Below are positions 1 to 5,812 of a stretch of 6,560 nt of DNA, in pieces; position 1 is the stretch's first letter, and every line of letters begins with the position of its first letter. A model generated the notes under the pieces. That model saw nothing but the letters and a program-made list of their open reading frames with translations, did no database searches and had not been told where the DNA came from. Source of the stretch: Acidimicrobiales bacterium (GTDB lineage: Bacteria; Actinomycetota; Acidimicrobiia; Acidimicrobiales; CADCSY01); NCBI GenBank assembly GCA_030447125.1, contig JAUJLZ010000076.1, positions 1 through 6,560 on the forward strand. Reading direction: 5' to 3'. The translations under genes were made by a program, and so were the position numbers.

Positions 1-54
1 GAGGTCCGTCTGCGGCCCCACCCCTGGGAGTTCATGCTCTACTACGACATCTAG
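1..54 (+). CDS. C-terminal end of an unidentified protein (5' part outside the window)
   Basis: Frame 1 is open from the first base and ends at TAG (52-54), giving 17 residues that finish PHPWEFMLYYDI. The aromatic and charged composition and high-GC codon use fit a real C-terminus, but the fragment is too short to assign to a family. If real, it converges with the minus-strand gene that ends at 120. A weak 4-bp hairpin (57-60 with 65-68) lies just after the stop, but there is no T-run, so I do not call a terminator. Confidence 0.5.
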   Translation, partial: EVRLRPHPWEFMLYYDI

Positions 55-119
55 GTCCACCGAGGTGGGTAGGCCTGCAGAACTAGGTAGGAAGTCGTCG
101 GGGCCCTTGCTCGATCCCT

Positions 120-467
120 TTATGGTTCCATCACGATCCAGTCCCGCCGTTGGAGTTCAGCGGCGAGCAGCTCGGAGGGCAGCTTGCGCACCATGGCGAT
201 GCGCTCAGCGTCACGGCGGTTGGCGGAGGGCGACGACCGGATACTGGGAGCCTCGGCATCTTCGCCGTCGCCTACCTCGCCCTCGAGCTGGGCGATCAGG
301 GTCTCGGCCTCATCGTGGGTGAAGCGGCCGCCGGCCTGACGCTGGGTGAGCCCGAGCGGACCCCGGGCGTCACGAAAGTCGGCGTGCCCGGCGGCGACGA
401 CCAGAGTGAGGAGGTGGCGCACCTGGCGAGCCGTAGCAGGGGGACCCGAGGGCTGACCGAAGACCAT
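120..467 (-). CDS. Small hypothetical protein, 115 aa
   Basis: I do not recognise a named family with certainty. The N-terminal half (about residues 10-65) reads as a compact helical module: a TARQ..HLLTL helix, a G-H-A-D-F-R-D-A-R-G-P-L-G linker, then RQAGGRFTHDEAETLIAQLEG. The form (short helix, 'ARQ', then 'T..EA..LI..L') recalls small actinobacterial proteins of the DUF3072 kind, but the resemblance is loose. A second segment (about 83-115) is basic and ends with LPSELLAAELQRRDWIVM. No signal peptide or membrane segment is visible. The ATG at 465-467 is the first usable start after the sigma gene, although no strong ribosome binding site precedes it. It lies 74 bases downstream of the ECF sigma gene on the same strand and could be co-transcribed with it. 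Function is unknown. Confidence 0.6.
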   Translation of the reverse strand: MVFGQPSGPPATARQVRHLLTLVVAAGHADFRDARGPLGLTQRQAGGRFTHDEAETLIAQLEGEVGDGEDAEAPSIRSSPSANRRDAERIAMVRKLPSELLAAELQRRDWIVMEP

Positions 468-541
468 GGGCTGATCTTGGCAGGTGGGTGCGACAGTTGC
501 GGTGATGGCTTCCTCTGACGACTCGGGCGAGCCGTGGTGGC

Positions 542-1765
542 TCAGCCGAGGAGGAGTGAGCGCAGGCGCCCCTCGAGGAAGCGGCGTTCGGCGGTGTTGC
601 CCACGAGGGCGAGCGCGGCGTCGTAGGCGGCGGCGGCTTCGCTCGTCCGGCCGAGACGGCGGAGCAGGTCGGCTCGGGTGGCGTGGAAGAGGTGATAGCC
701 GTGCAGGTCCAAGGCCTCCGTCGCGGCCAGCGCGGCGGCCGGCCCGTCGACCTCAGCTATGGCCACAGCCCGGTTGAGGGCGACGACAGGCGTGGGCGCC
801 AGGTCGAGCAGCTGGTCGTAGAGCTGGAGGATCTGGCCCCAGTCGGTGTCGGGGCCGGCGGCGGTGTCGCTGTGCACGGCGTTGACCGCGGCCTGGATCT
901 GGTAGGGGCCGGGTTGGTTGCGGCGGATGCAGGAGGCGACCAGCGACTGGCCCTCGAGGATCATGTCCCGGTCCCACCGGGAACGGTCCTGGTCGGCCAG
1001 CAGGACGAGCGACCCGTCGTCGGTGGTGCGGGCCGCTCGGCGCGCTTCGATCAGCAACAGCAGGGCGAGCAGGCCGAGCACCTCGGGCTCGTCGGGCATC
1101 AGGACGGCGAGGAGCCGGGCCAGTCGGATGGCCTCGGCACACAGGTCGGCGCGGGCCAGATCCTCCCCGGATGTGGCCGTGTAGCCCTCGTTGAAGACGA
1201 GGTAGACGACGGCCAGCACCGGGCGGAGCCGATCGGGCAACTCGGCGTCCCTCGGGACGTCATAGGGGATGCCCGCAGCACGGATCTTGCGCTTGGCCCG
1301 TACCAGGCGCTGGGCCAGGGTGGCCTCGGGGACCAGGAAGGCACGGGCGATCTCACCGGTCTCGAGGCCGCCGAGCAGGCGCAGGGTCAGGGCCACCTGG
1401 GCCGCGGGAGCGAGGGCCGGGTGGCAACAGGTGAAGATCAACCGGAGGCGGTCGTCGGTCACGGCTCCCACCTCCGGGGGCTCGTCGCCGTGGTGGACCA
1501 GGGCTGCCTGGATCGATCGCTCATGGCGGGAGGACTCCCGCCGGAGCCGGTCGATGGCCCGGTTGCGGGCGGTCGTGACGATCCATCCCCCCGGATTCGG
1601 CGGCACACCTCCGTCGGGCCAACGTTGCATGGCCACGACGAAGGCGTCCTGGACCGCCTCCTCGGCGAGATCGATGTCGCCGAAGAGGCGGACCAGGGTG
1701 GCCACCGCCCGCCCGAACTCGTGGCGGAAGGTCTGCTCGACCGCTGAGGTGTCGGTCGAAGGCAC
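542..1765 (-). CDS. ECF RNA polymerase sigma factor, group ECF42, with C-terminal extension
   Basis: This 407-aa protein is an alternative sigma factor expected to direct core RNA polymerase to a small set of promoters. Sigma region 2 spans about residues 9-78 ([18 protein letters not shown], then [18 protein letters not shown]). The conserved group segment [15 protein letters not shown] is at 104-118. Region 4, with its helix-turn-helix, spans about 118-162 ([20 protein letters not shown]). Beyond a normal ECF there is about 240 residues of extension: a DUF6596-type segment (about 178-280, with [11 protein letters not shown]) and a TPR-like tail (about 315-390, with [18 protein letters not shown]). 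That architecture defines ECF42 (COG4941), which has no classical anti-sigma partner; the extension is thought to be needed for activity. Translation starts at GTG (1763-1765), six bases after the stop of the DGPF gene, which implies coupling. The RBS is weak. The inducing signal is unknown. Confidence 0.93.
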   Translation of the reverse strand: MPSTDTSAVEQTFRHEFGRAVATLVRLFGDIDLAEEAVQDAFVVAMQRWPDGGVPPNPGGWIVTTARNRAIDRLRRESSRHERSIQAALVHHGDEPPEVGAVTDDRLRLIFTCCHPALAPAAQVALTLRLLGGLETGEIARAFLVPEATLAQRLVRAKRKIRAAGIPYDVPRDAELPDRLRPVLAVVYLVFNEGYTATSGEDLARADLCAEAIRLARLLAVLMPDEPEVLGLLALLLLIEARRAARTTDDGSLVLLADQDRSRWDRDMILEGQSLVASCIRRNQPGPYQIQAAVNAVHSDTAAGPDTDWGQILQLYDQLLDLAPTPVVALNRAVAIAEVDGPAAALAATEALDLHGYHLFHATRADLLRRLGRTSEAAAAYDAALALVGNTAERRFLEGRLRSLLLG

Positions 1766-1771
1766 CGTCGG

Positions 1772-2125
1772 TCAGTCCTCGGCGTCGTCCTGGAAGGGCC
1801 GCACCTCGACGGGGCTCTTGCAGGCCGCCGCGCCCTTGGCCGCCCAGGCCAGCGCCGCGTCGAGGTCAGCGGCCTTGACGACCCAGAACCCGCCGAGCTG
1901 CTCCTTGGTCTCGGCGAACGGACCGTCGGTGGTCAACACCTCGCCCCCCTTGACCTGCACCACGGTGGCGGTGTCGGCCGGGTGCAGCCCACCGGCGAAG
2001 ACCCAGGCACCCCGCTCCTGCAGCTCGGCGTTGAACACGTCGACGTCGGCGTAGGCCTGCGCCATGTCTTCCTCCGACGGGGTCTCGCCCTCGACCATGT
2101 GCACGGAAAGCAGGTACTGCTTCAT
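1772..2125 (-). CDS. YCII-related (DGPF-domain) protein, partner of the ECF42 sigma factor
   Basis: This 117-aa dimeric alpha/beta-barrel-type protein belongs to the YCII/DGPF family (COG3795). It starts MKQYLLSVHM and carries the family signature DGPF at residues 67-70, followed by AETKEQLGGFWVVKA and the C-terminal PVEVRPF. The start is the ATG at 2123-2125, because AGGAG lies six bases upstream. The reading frame stays open further upstream, but that extension is not family-like. DGPF genes are the standard neighbours and known targets of ECF42 sigma factors. Biochemical function is not established; a link to peroxide or other chemical stress has been suggested for the family but cannot be seen here. 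The YCII active-site His/Asp pair is not obvious, so I make no claim of catalysis. It is the first gene of the DGPF-sigma transcription unit. Confidence 0.93.
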   Translation of the reverse strand: MKQYLLSVHMVEGETPSEEDMAQAYADVDVFNAELQERGAWVFAGGLHPADTATVVQVKGGEVLTTDGPFAETKEQLGGFWVVKAADLDAALAWAAKGAAACKSPVEVRPFQDDAED

Positions 2126-2174
2126 GTGGATCTCCTCTCGCAACGGGCCGACACGGTGCGGCCCTTCATCCATC

Positions 2175-2203
2175 TCTACGAACGGCAGCCGCCGGGATCG
2201 ACA
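2175..2203 (-). promoter_or_regulatory. Candidate ECF42-dependent promoter of the DGPF-sigma unit
   Basis: On the minus strand, TGTCGA (2203-2198) is followed after 17 bases by CGTAGA (2180-2175), and the DGPF ATG begins about 50 bases further on. ECF42 sigma factors studied in Streptomyces recognise a -35 of the form TGTCGA and a short CG-containing -10, as I recall it. The position, orientation and spacing fit autoregulation of the pair. The hexamer also occurs by chance elsewhere in this GC-rich window, so the context is what supports the call. Confidence 0.55.
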
Positions 2204-2208
2204 TCCCG
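2193..2208. repeat. Perfect 6-bp inverted repeat centred on the candidate -35
   Basis: CGGGAT (2193-2198) and ATCCCG (2203-2208) are exact reverse complements separated by CGAC. The minus-strand TGTCGA hexamer sits across the centre. It may be a regulator site overlapping the promoter or a chance palindrome in GC-rich DNA. There is no T-run, so it is not a terminator. Confidence 0.4.
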
Positions 2209-2266
2209 AGCAGGATTCTCCCGGCCGGTCCAGGACCACTGGTTCGAGCCTCGGGCTACGCCTCGA

Positions 2267-2797
2267 TCAAGCCGGGTCGGCGGTGGGGCGGTCGGCCACC
2301 ATCAAGCGGCACGGCCCGTCCTCATCCTCGACGATCCCGGCGAAGCGGAAGCCGGCGCGCTCCAAGGCCCGCCACGAGGCGATGTTGGCGGCGTAGGGCG
2401 CGGCGCAGGCCTGCGACCAACCCGGGTGGAGCCCGAACACGACCTGGTCGACAAAGGCACGGATCATGGCTGAGCCCACACCTCGACCTCGCTGCCCCGG
2501 GTCGCCCACGAGGTAGTCGATCCCCGCCGCCGTGGGGTGGACACCAAGGGCCCACCACGGTGCCGACTCCTCCGGCTCATCGGCGGCCAGGTAGCACTGG
2601 ATCCAACCGACGTCGTGGCCGTCGATCGAGGCCAGCCAGTGTTCGGTTGGGTCGGGGCTGGCCGAGCCGTAGTCACGCACCACTGCCTCCCACGACACGT
2701 CGTCCCCTTCCCACCACCGCACCACGCCGGGCTCGTTGAGCCAGCGGTGCAGCATCGGCAGGTCATCGTCGCCCAGGCGACGAAAGCTGACGTCCAC
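2267..2797 (-). CDS. GNAT N-acetyltransferase, AAC(6')-like
   Basis: This 176-aa protein has the Gcn5-related acetyltransferase fold and is predicted to transfer an acetyl group from acetyl-CoA to an amine in the cytoplasm. The N-terminus FRRLGDDDLPMLHRWLNEPGVVRWW (about 5-29) is typical of the aminoglycoside 6'-acetyltransferase / siderophore-acetylase branch (Acetyltransf_8). WW at 81-82 and GIDYLVGDP (92-100) lead into the acetyl-CoA phosphate-binding loop RGRGVG (103-108). AANIASWRALERAGF (137-150) is motif B, and GPCRLM (161-166) matches the end of AAC(6')-Ib-like enzymes. The start is GTG (2795-2797), six bases after the stop of the upstream gene, so coupled translation is likely; its own RBS is weak. 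The natural substrate cannot be deduced, and many chromosomal relatives do not confer resistance. Confidence 0.88.
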   Translation of the reverse strand: MDVSFRRLGDDDLPMLHRWLNEPGVVRWWEGDDVSWEAVVRDYGSASPDPTEHWLASIDGHDVGWIQCYLAADEPEESAPWWALGVHPTAAGIDYLVGDPGQRGRGVGSAMIRAFVDQVVFGLHPGWSQACAAPYAANIASWRALERAGFRFAGIVEDEDGPCRLMVADRPTADPA

Positions 2798-2803
2798 GAT
2801 GCG

Positions 2804-3283
2804 TCAGTCGAGCTCGGTCAACACCTCACCGATGATCTTCGTCGCCTCGTGGGCGGGGAGCGGATCGCCACCTTCGGCCTCGGCAACCTCAGTAGCAAAG
2901 TCTTCGACGGCGTGGACACCGCCGGCGAGAACGTGGCGGAGCGCCTCGCCGCTCGCTTCGGGGTCGTCGAGTGCTTCCACCGCCGGTGCGACCTCGTGAT
3001 CGGGTGAGGTCGCTACTTCGTGCACGAGGGCCATGGCCTCCTGGCGACCGCTCGCCGTCGAGACGGCCGGTTCCCGATCAGGGTTCTGCTGAAGGTCCCA
3101 TTCGGCGAGGGCCTCGTCGTACCCACCTTCGCCCGGATGGAGCACACGAGTGGTGGGGGCGGCATCGGTCGGCGTGGCCTCAGCCTCCGCCGGTGGGGTA
3201 TCCGCGCTCTCCTCGGTCTCGTGTCGCCGTTCCTGCTCGACGGGAACGACGAGGGTGCCATCGGCGTTTCGAACGATCTCCAT
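2804..3283 (-). CDS. Acidic hypothetical protein, 159 aa
   Basis: I do not recognise this family. The N-terminus MEIVRNADGTLVVPVEQ (1-17) looks like a small ordered strand pair. Residues of about 18-60 are a low-complexity stretch rich in Glu, Ala, Thr and Pro that is probably disordered. The rest (about 65-159) is acidic and helical, with blocks such as GRQEAMALVHEVA, ASGEALRHVLAGGVHAVEDFATEVAEA and HEATKIIGEVLTELD. No signal peptide, membrane span or catalytic motif is visible. The ATG at 3281-3283 is preferred because AAGGAGA ends seven bases upstream; a TTG at 3325 with a tightly spaced AAAGGAG is an alternative that would add 14 residues. It is the first gene of a probable two-gene unit with the GNAT gene, so it may be expressed with that enzyme. 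Confidence 0.72.
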   Translation of the reverse strand: MEIVRNADGTLVVPVEQERRHETEESADTPPAEAEATPTDAAPTTRVLHPGEGGYDEALAEWDLQQNPDREPAVSTASGRQEAMALVHEVATSPDHEVAPAVEALDDPEASGEALRHVLAGGVHAVEDFATEVAEAEGGDPLPAHEATKIIGEVLTELD

Positions 3284-3391
3284 GGGCAGTTCTCCTTCGA
3301 TAGACGACGCCTGCACGACGCCCAAGCGCTCCTTTCTACCAGCGGAGCCGGTGCACCGAGCCCTGGTCGCTGAGCGTGTGGCGAGGATCTG

Positions 3392-4324
3392 TCAGAGGAC
3401 GGCCGTCATCTCGGCCGGGCGGCCTGCGATGACGCCGTCGACACCGAGTTCGAGCCAGCCTCGGTACACCCGTGCCTGTTCCTCCTCGGCACTCGCCGCC
3501 CAGACCCACACGTCGAGGCCCTCGGCGTGGGCCCGCTCCACCACCTCGGGGTCGAGGACCGGGACGCCCCCCGACGTGGGTGGGATCTGGATGAGCGAGT
3601 AGTGATCGGCGAGGGGCTGGCCGCCGATCAGCCAGGCCGTGAGCTCTTGGAGCCCGGGTGAAACCGCCACTTCGGGCGCGAGCGCGTGGAACTCCTGGAC
3701 CACGGTCGAGTCGAACGACACGACCACCGACGACTGGGCCCGGTCGAGCTCGCGCAACTCGACCGCGAGCACGCGCGCCACCTCGACGGGGTCAACGTGT
3801 TGGCCTCCCTTGATCTCGATGTCGAGGGGCAGGGCGGGGAAACGGGTGGCGATCTCTCGGAAGGTCGGGATGGTGAAGTCGTCGGGGGCGTAGCCGGCGG
3901 GCGGTGGCCGCTCGCCGGTGCGGACCCCCCGGTACTGATACTCGCCGGCGGGCCGGTCACGGCACGGCCAGCACCGTGACCACCAGTGGGCGGCATCGAG
4001 CGCCTGCAGCTCGGCGAGGGTCCGCTCGATCAGCGGCCCGGTGGCCGCGGTCGTGCCGTCGAGGGTCTCGTCGTGGTGGACGACGAGCACGCCGTCGCCC
4101 GTCAACTGCACGTCGAGCTCGAGCACGTCCGCGCCCTCCAGTACCGACTCGGCAAAGGCAAAGGCCGTGGAGTGCGGGTGGGCCTGGTCGCCGCCGCCGT
4201 GAGCGATGTTGAGCGGCCCTTCCTCGGCCAGCAGCTCCTCGATCGTCGGGGAGGCGACGGCGTCGGCTGGCTCCTCGTTGGCGCCGTCCTGACAGCCGGC
4301 CAGGGCCAGGGCGGCGGCGACCAC
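3392..4324 (-). CDS. Glycerophosphodiester phosphodiesterase, lipoprotein type (start uncertain)
   Basis: This enzyme is expected to hydrolyse glycerophosphodiesters to glycerol 3-phosphate and an alcohol on the outer face of the membrane. Numbering from the GTG at 4322-4324, the GDPD barrel starts at NIAHGGG (39-45). Visible catalytic and metal residues are His42, Glu69 and Asp71 (in ELDV), His84 (VVHHD) and Glu170 with Lys172 (DIEIKG). YRGVRTGERPPPAGY (131-145) marks the branch that keeps a glycine where most GDPDs have the Arg of 'HRG'. A lipobox LAGC (Cys11) follows a hydrophobic stretch. From this GTG the signal peptide is only ten residues long and lacks a charged n-region, yet the same frame upstream encodes RRGRAPFRRRP inside the VOC gene. 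No ATG, GTG or TTG occurs there until the ATG at 4499-4501, which has GAGGAGGG about nine bases upstream and would give 369 aa. The domain call is firm; the start is not. Confidence 0.85.
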   Translation of the reverse strand: MVAAALALAGCQDGANEEPADAVASPTIEELLAEEGPLNIAHGGGDQAHPHSTAFAFAESVLEGADVLELDVQLTGDGVLVVHHDETLDGTTAATGPLIERTLAELQALDAAHWWSRCWPCRDRPAGEYQYRGVRTGERPPPAGYAPDDFTIPTFREIATRFPALPLDIEIKGGQHVDPVEVARVLAVELRELDRAQSSVVVSFDSTVVQEFHALAPEVAVSPGLQELTAWLIGGQPLADHYSLIQIPPTSGGVPVLDPEVVERAHAEGLDVWVWAASAEEEQARVYRGWLELGVDGVIAGRPAEMTAVL

Positions 4325-4335
4325 GACGCCAAGGG

Positions 4336-4809
4336 CTAACCCTGGTCGGCGGCGGAACGGAGCGCGGCCACGTCGATCTTCTTCATGCCCAGCATGGCCT
4401 GCATGGCCCGCTGGGAGCGTCCCTTGTCGGGGTCGTTCAGGAGCTCGCCCATACCCATGGGACAGACCTGCCAGGACAGGCCGTAGCGGTCCTTGAGCCA
4501 TCCGCACGGTCCCTCCTCGCCACCCTCGGAAAGCTTGGTCCAGTAGTAGTCGACCTCGTCCTGGTCGACACAGTTGATCAGCAGGGAGATCACCTCGTCG
4601 AAGCTGAACTGCGGGCCCCCGTTGATGGCGGTGTACTCCTGTCCGTCGAGCACGAAGTCCACGGTCAGCACGGTCCCCGCCGGTCCGGGGCCAGCCTCGC
4701 CGTAGTAGGTGACGTTGCTGACCTGGGAGTTCGGGAACACCGAGACGTAGAACTCGGCAGCCTCTTGGCCCTGGGTGTCGAACCAGAGGTTGGGGGTGAT
4801 CCGGGGCAT
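4336..4809 (-). CDS. VOC-superfamily protein, PhnB / '3-dmu-9_3-mt' type (PF06983)
   Basis: This 157-aa cytoplasmic protein is of the glyoxalase/vicinal-oxygen-chelate fold. It opens MPRITPNLWFDTQGQEAAEFY (1-21), carries the family hallmark NGGPQFSFDEVISL (63-76) and CGWLKDRYGLSWQVCP (102-117), and ends MQAMLGMKKIDVAAL, the usual C-terminus of COG3865 proteins. The natural ending argues that its stop at 4336-4338 is genuine and not a frameshift. The name '3-demethylubiquinone methyltransferase' sometimes attached to the family is misleading, and no substrate is known. The start ATG (4807-4809) has AGGAG five bases upstream. The GDPD gene follows on the same strand, 11 bases away or overlapping depending on its start. 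It is divergent from a second VOC gene at 5030. Confidence 0.92.
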   Translation of the reverse strand: MPRITPNLWFDTQGQEAAEFYVSVFPNSQVSNVTYYGEAGPGPAGTVLTVDFVLDGQEYTAINGGPQFSFDEVISLLINCVDQDEVDYYWTKLSEGGEEGPCGWLKDRYGLSWQVCPMGMGELLNDPDKGRSQRAMQAMLGMKKIDVAALRSAADQG

Positions 4810-5029
4810 GGCTTCTCCTGTCGTCGAGGATCCGGTCCTTCGCCTGGTACTGACGATGGCGCCGGTGGAGAATCATCGGCAGCCTCGGTGGGTTCTCCTC
4901 GTCGATGCAGGCCCGCTCAGGACACGGGTCATGGGCACCTCCTGGGGTGGGCCGCAAGACGACCGATGAGTTTGGGCTCGATGGAGCGTCGGATGGGGGA
5001 CGACCCATTCACCAACATCGGAGGATTCG
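4810..5029. promoter_or_regulatory. Divergent control region between two VOC genes
   Basis: This 220-base gap must hold promoters for both the minus-strand VOC-GDPD unit and the plus-strand VOC gene. I cannot pick out convincing -10/-35 pairs by eye. It contains a 19-codon minus-strand ORF with a strong Shine-Dalgarno, a distant 6-bp inverted repeat (GGAGAA 4867-4872 with TTCTCC 4893-4898), and a small hairpin (ATGGG 4993-4997 with CCCAT 5004-5008) just before the plus-strand RBS GGAGG (5020-5024). Confidence 0.5.
4873..4932 (-). CDS. Possible 19-aa leader peptide ORF upstream of the VOC gene
   Basis: The ATG at 4930-4932 is preceded on the minus strand by AGGAGGT at an ideal distance of about five bases, one of the best ribosome binding sites in the window. 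The ORF encodes MTRVLSGPASTRRTHRGCR and stops at TGA, 63 bases before the VOC ATG on the same strand. The basic tail with an RR and a terminal Cys-Arg loosely recalls short actinobacterial leader peptides, but the match is weak and no attenuator hairpin is clear. It may be a regulatory upstream ORF or the relic of an older gene start. Confidence 0.3.
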   Translation of the reverse strand: MTRVLSGPASTRRTHRGCR

Positions 5030-5449
5030 ATGGCCCTGTACCCGTACCTGTTCTTCAGCGGCACGTGCCGTGCTGCGTTCACTCGCTACGAGGAGATCTT
5101 CGGTGGCAAGCTCGAGCTGATGACGATGTCGGACATGCCGTCCGAGGAGGCCGTGCCCGCCGATCAGGCCGGCCTGATCATGCACGCTGCCCTCACGTTC
5201 GACGGCCAGCTCCTCATGGGCTCCGACGACCCGACCGGCGACGGCGGGCCGATGCGGGGAGTCTCCGTCAACTACACGGTGGCTGACGCGACCGGCGCCA
5301 CGCGTGTGTTCGAGGCGCTGGCTGAAGGAGGTGAGATCACGATGCCCCTGGCCGAGACGTTCTGGGCTCCCTTGTTCGGCATGTGCGTCGATCGGTTCGG
5401 CGTGCCGTGGATGGTCAACGTCGAAGCAACGAGCGGCCAAGGGAGCTAG
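5030..5449 (+). CDS. VOC-superfamily protein, PhnB/YjdN type
   Basis: This 139-aa protein has the vicinal-oxygen-chelate fold. MALYPYLFFSGTCRAAFTRYEEIFGGKLEL (1-30) is the typical PhnB/YjdN start, in which a small strand is followed by a helix ending 'Y..iFGG'. HAALTFDGQLLMGSDD (52-67) and FWAPLFGMCVDRFGVPWMVN (111-130) complete the family pattern (COG2764, within PF06983). Metal ligands cannot be assigned with confidence and the substrate is unknown. The ATG at 5030-5032 has GGAGG five bases upstream. It is the only complete plus-strand gene in the window, is divergent from a distant paralogue at 4336-4809, and is the last intact gene before the degenerate right end. Confidence 0.93.
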   Translation: MALYPYLFFSGTCRAAFTRYEEIFGGKLELMTMSDMPSEEAVPADQAGLIMHAALTFDGQLLMGSDDPTGDGGPMRGVSVNYTVADATGATRVFEALAEGGEITMPLAETFWAPLFGMCVDRFGVPWMVNVEATSGQGS

Positions 5450-5798
5450 AACTGGCAAAGGCGTTGGCCGCCCATGCCGAGCCACCTTCGTGCTTCAGCC
5501 CGCTCCGACACCGCTGACTGCTCAGGCTCGGCGACCGAGCGTGGCCAACACCTGGGTCTGGCGGTCGGAACCGGCTCGCCCGGTGTCAACGCCGGCTCAG
5601 CGGCTGTTGGTCGTCGCGAATCGGCCCGGTCGGCGCACGTAGGAGGGCATGCGACCGCGGGGAAGCGGGACAGCCCTGAACACGGGCGCACCGGCCGTCG
5701 TCGGCAGCGCTCTGGTCCTCTCGGTGGCGGAGGCGGCCGCGGTTCGACCCCGACTCCGCGCGGGCGGTGGGGCGGCCGGGCCGGCCCTGACCGCCGGC
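5450..5798. other. Non-coding or degenerate stretch between the VOC gene and the integrase relic
   Basis: Open frames cross this GC-rich stretch on both strands, but none gives a recognisable protein or has a convincing start, so I call no gene. It contains the first copy of a split repeat shared with 5792-5812. No terminator with a T-run follows the VOC stop codon. Confidence 0.5.
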
Positions 5799-5812
5799 TC
5801 AGTTGGTCGTCG
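5590..5812 (+). repeat. Imperfect direct repeat flanking about 190 bp
   Basis: CGCCGGCTCAG at 5590-5600 and TTGGTCGTCG at 5607-5616 recur, directly joined, at 5792-5802 and 5803-5812. The first copy has six extra bases (CGGCTG) between the two blocks. The copies are about 200 bases apart and the second lies at the end of the integrase relic. A local duplication or the scar of an insertion/deletion is possible. Confidence 0.45.

Noticed and set aside
683..1747. Long plus-strand open frame of 354 codons opposite the sigma gene
   Set aside because: Antisense shadow of a clearly conserved ECF42 gene; such open frames are common in GC-rich DNA and the product has no family features.
4102..4332. 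Minus-strand open frame starting with TTG directly after the VOC stop
   Set aside because: It is out of frame with the GDPD domain and rich in Pro, Ser and Trp, as expected from a shifted GC-rich gene.
4336..4345. Frameshift that fuses the VOC and GDPD genes into one protein
   Set aside because: The VOC protein ends with its family's normal C-terminus and the lipobox requires an N-terminal position, so a fusion is unlikely.
4325..5008. Extension of the GDPD frame up to 5008 (538-aa protein)
   Set aside because: The added part lies out of frame across the VOC gene and has no recognisable content; only a start at or below 4501 is considered plausible.
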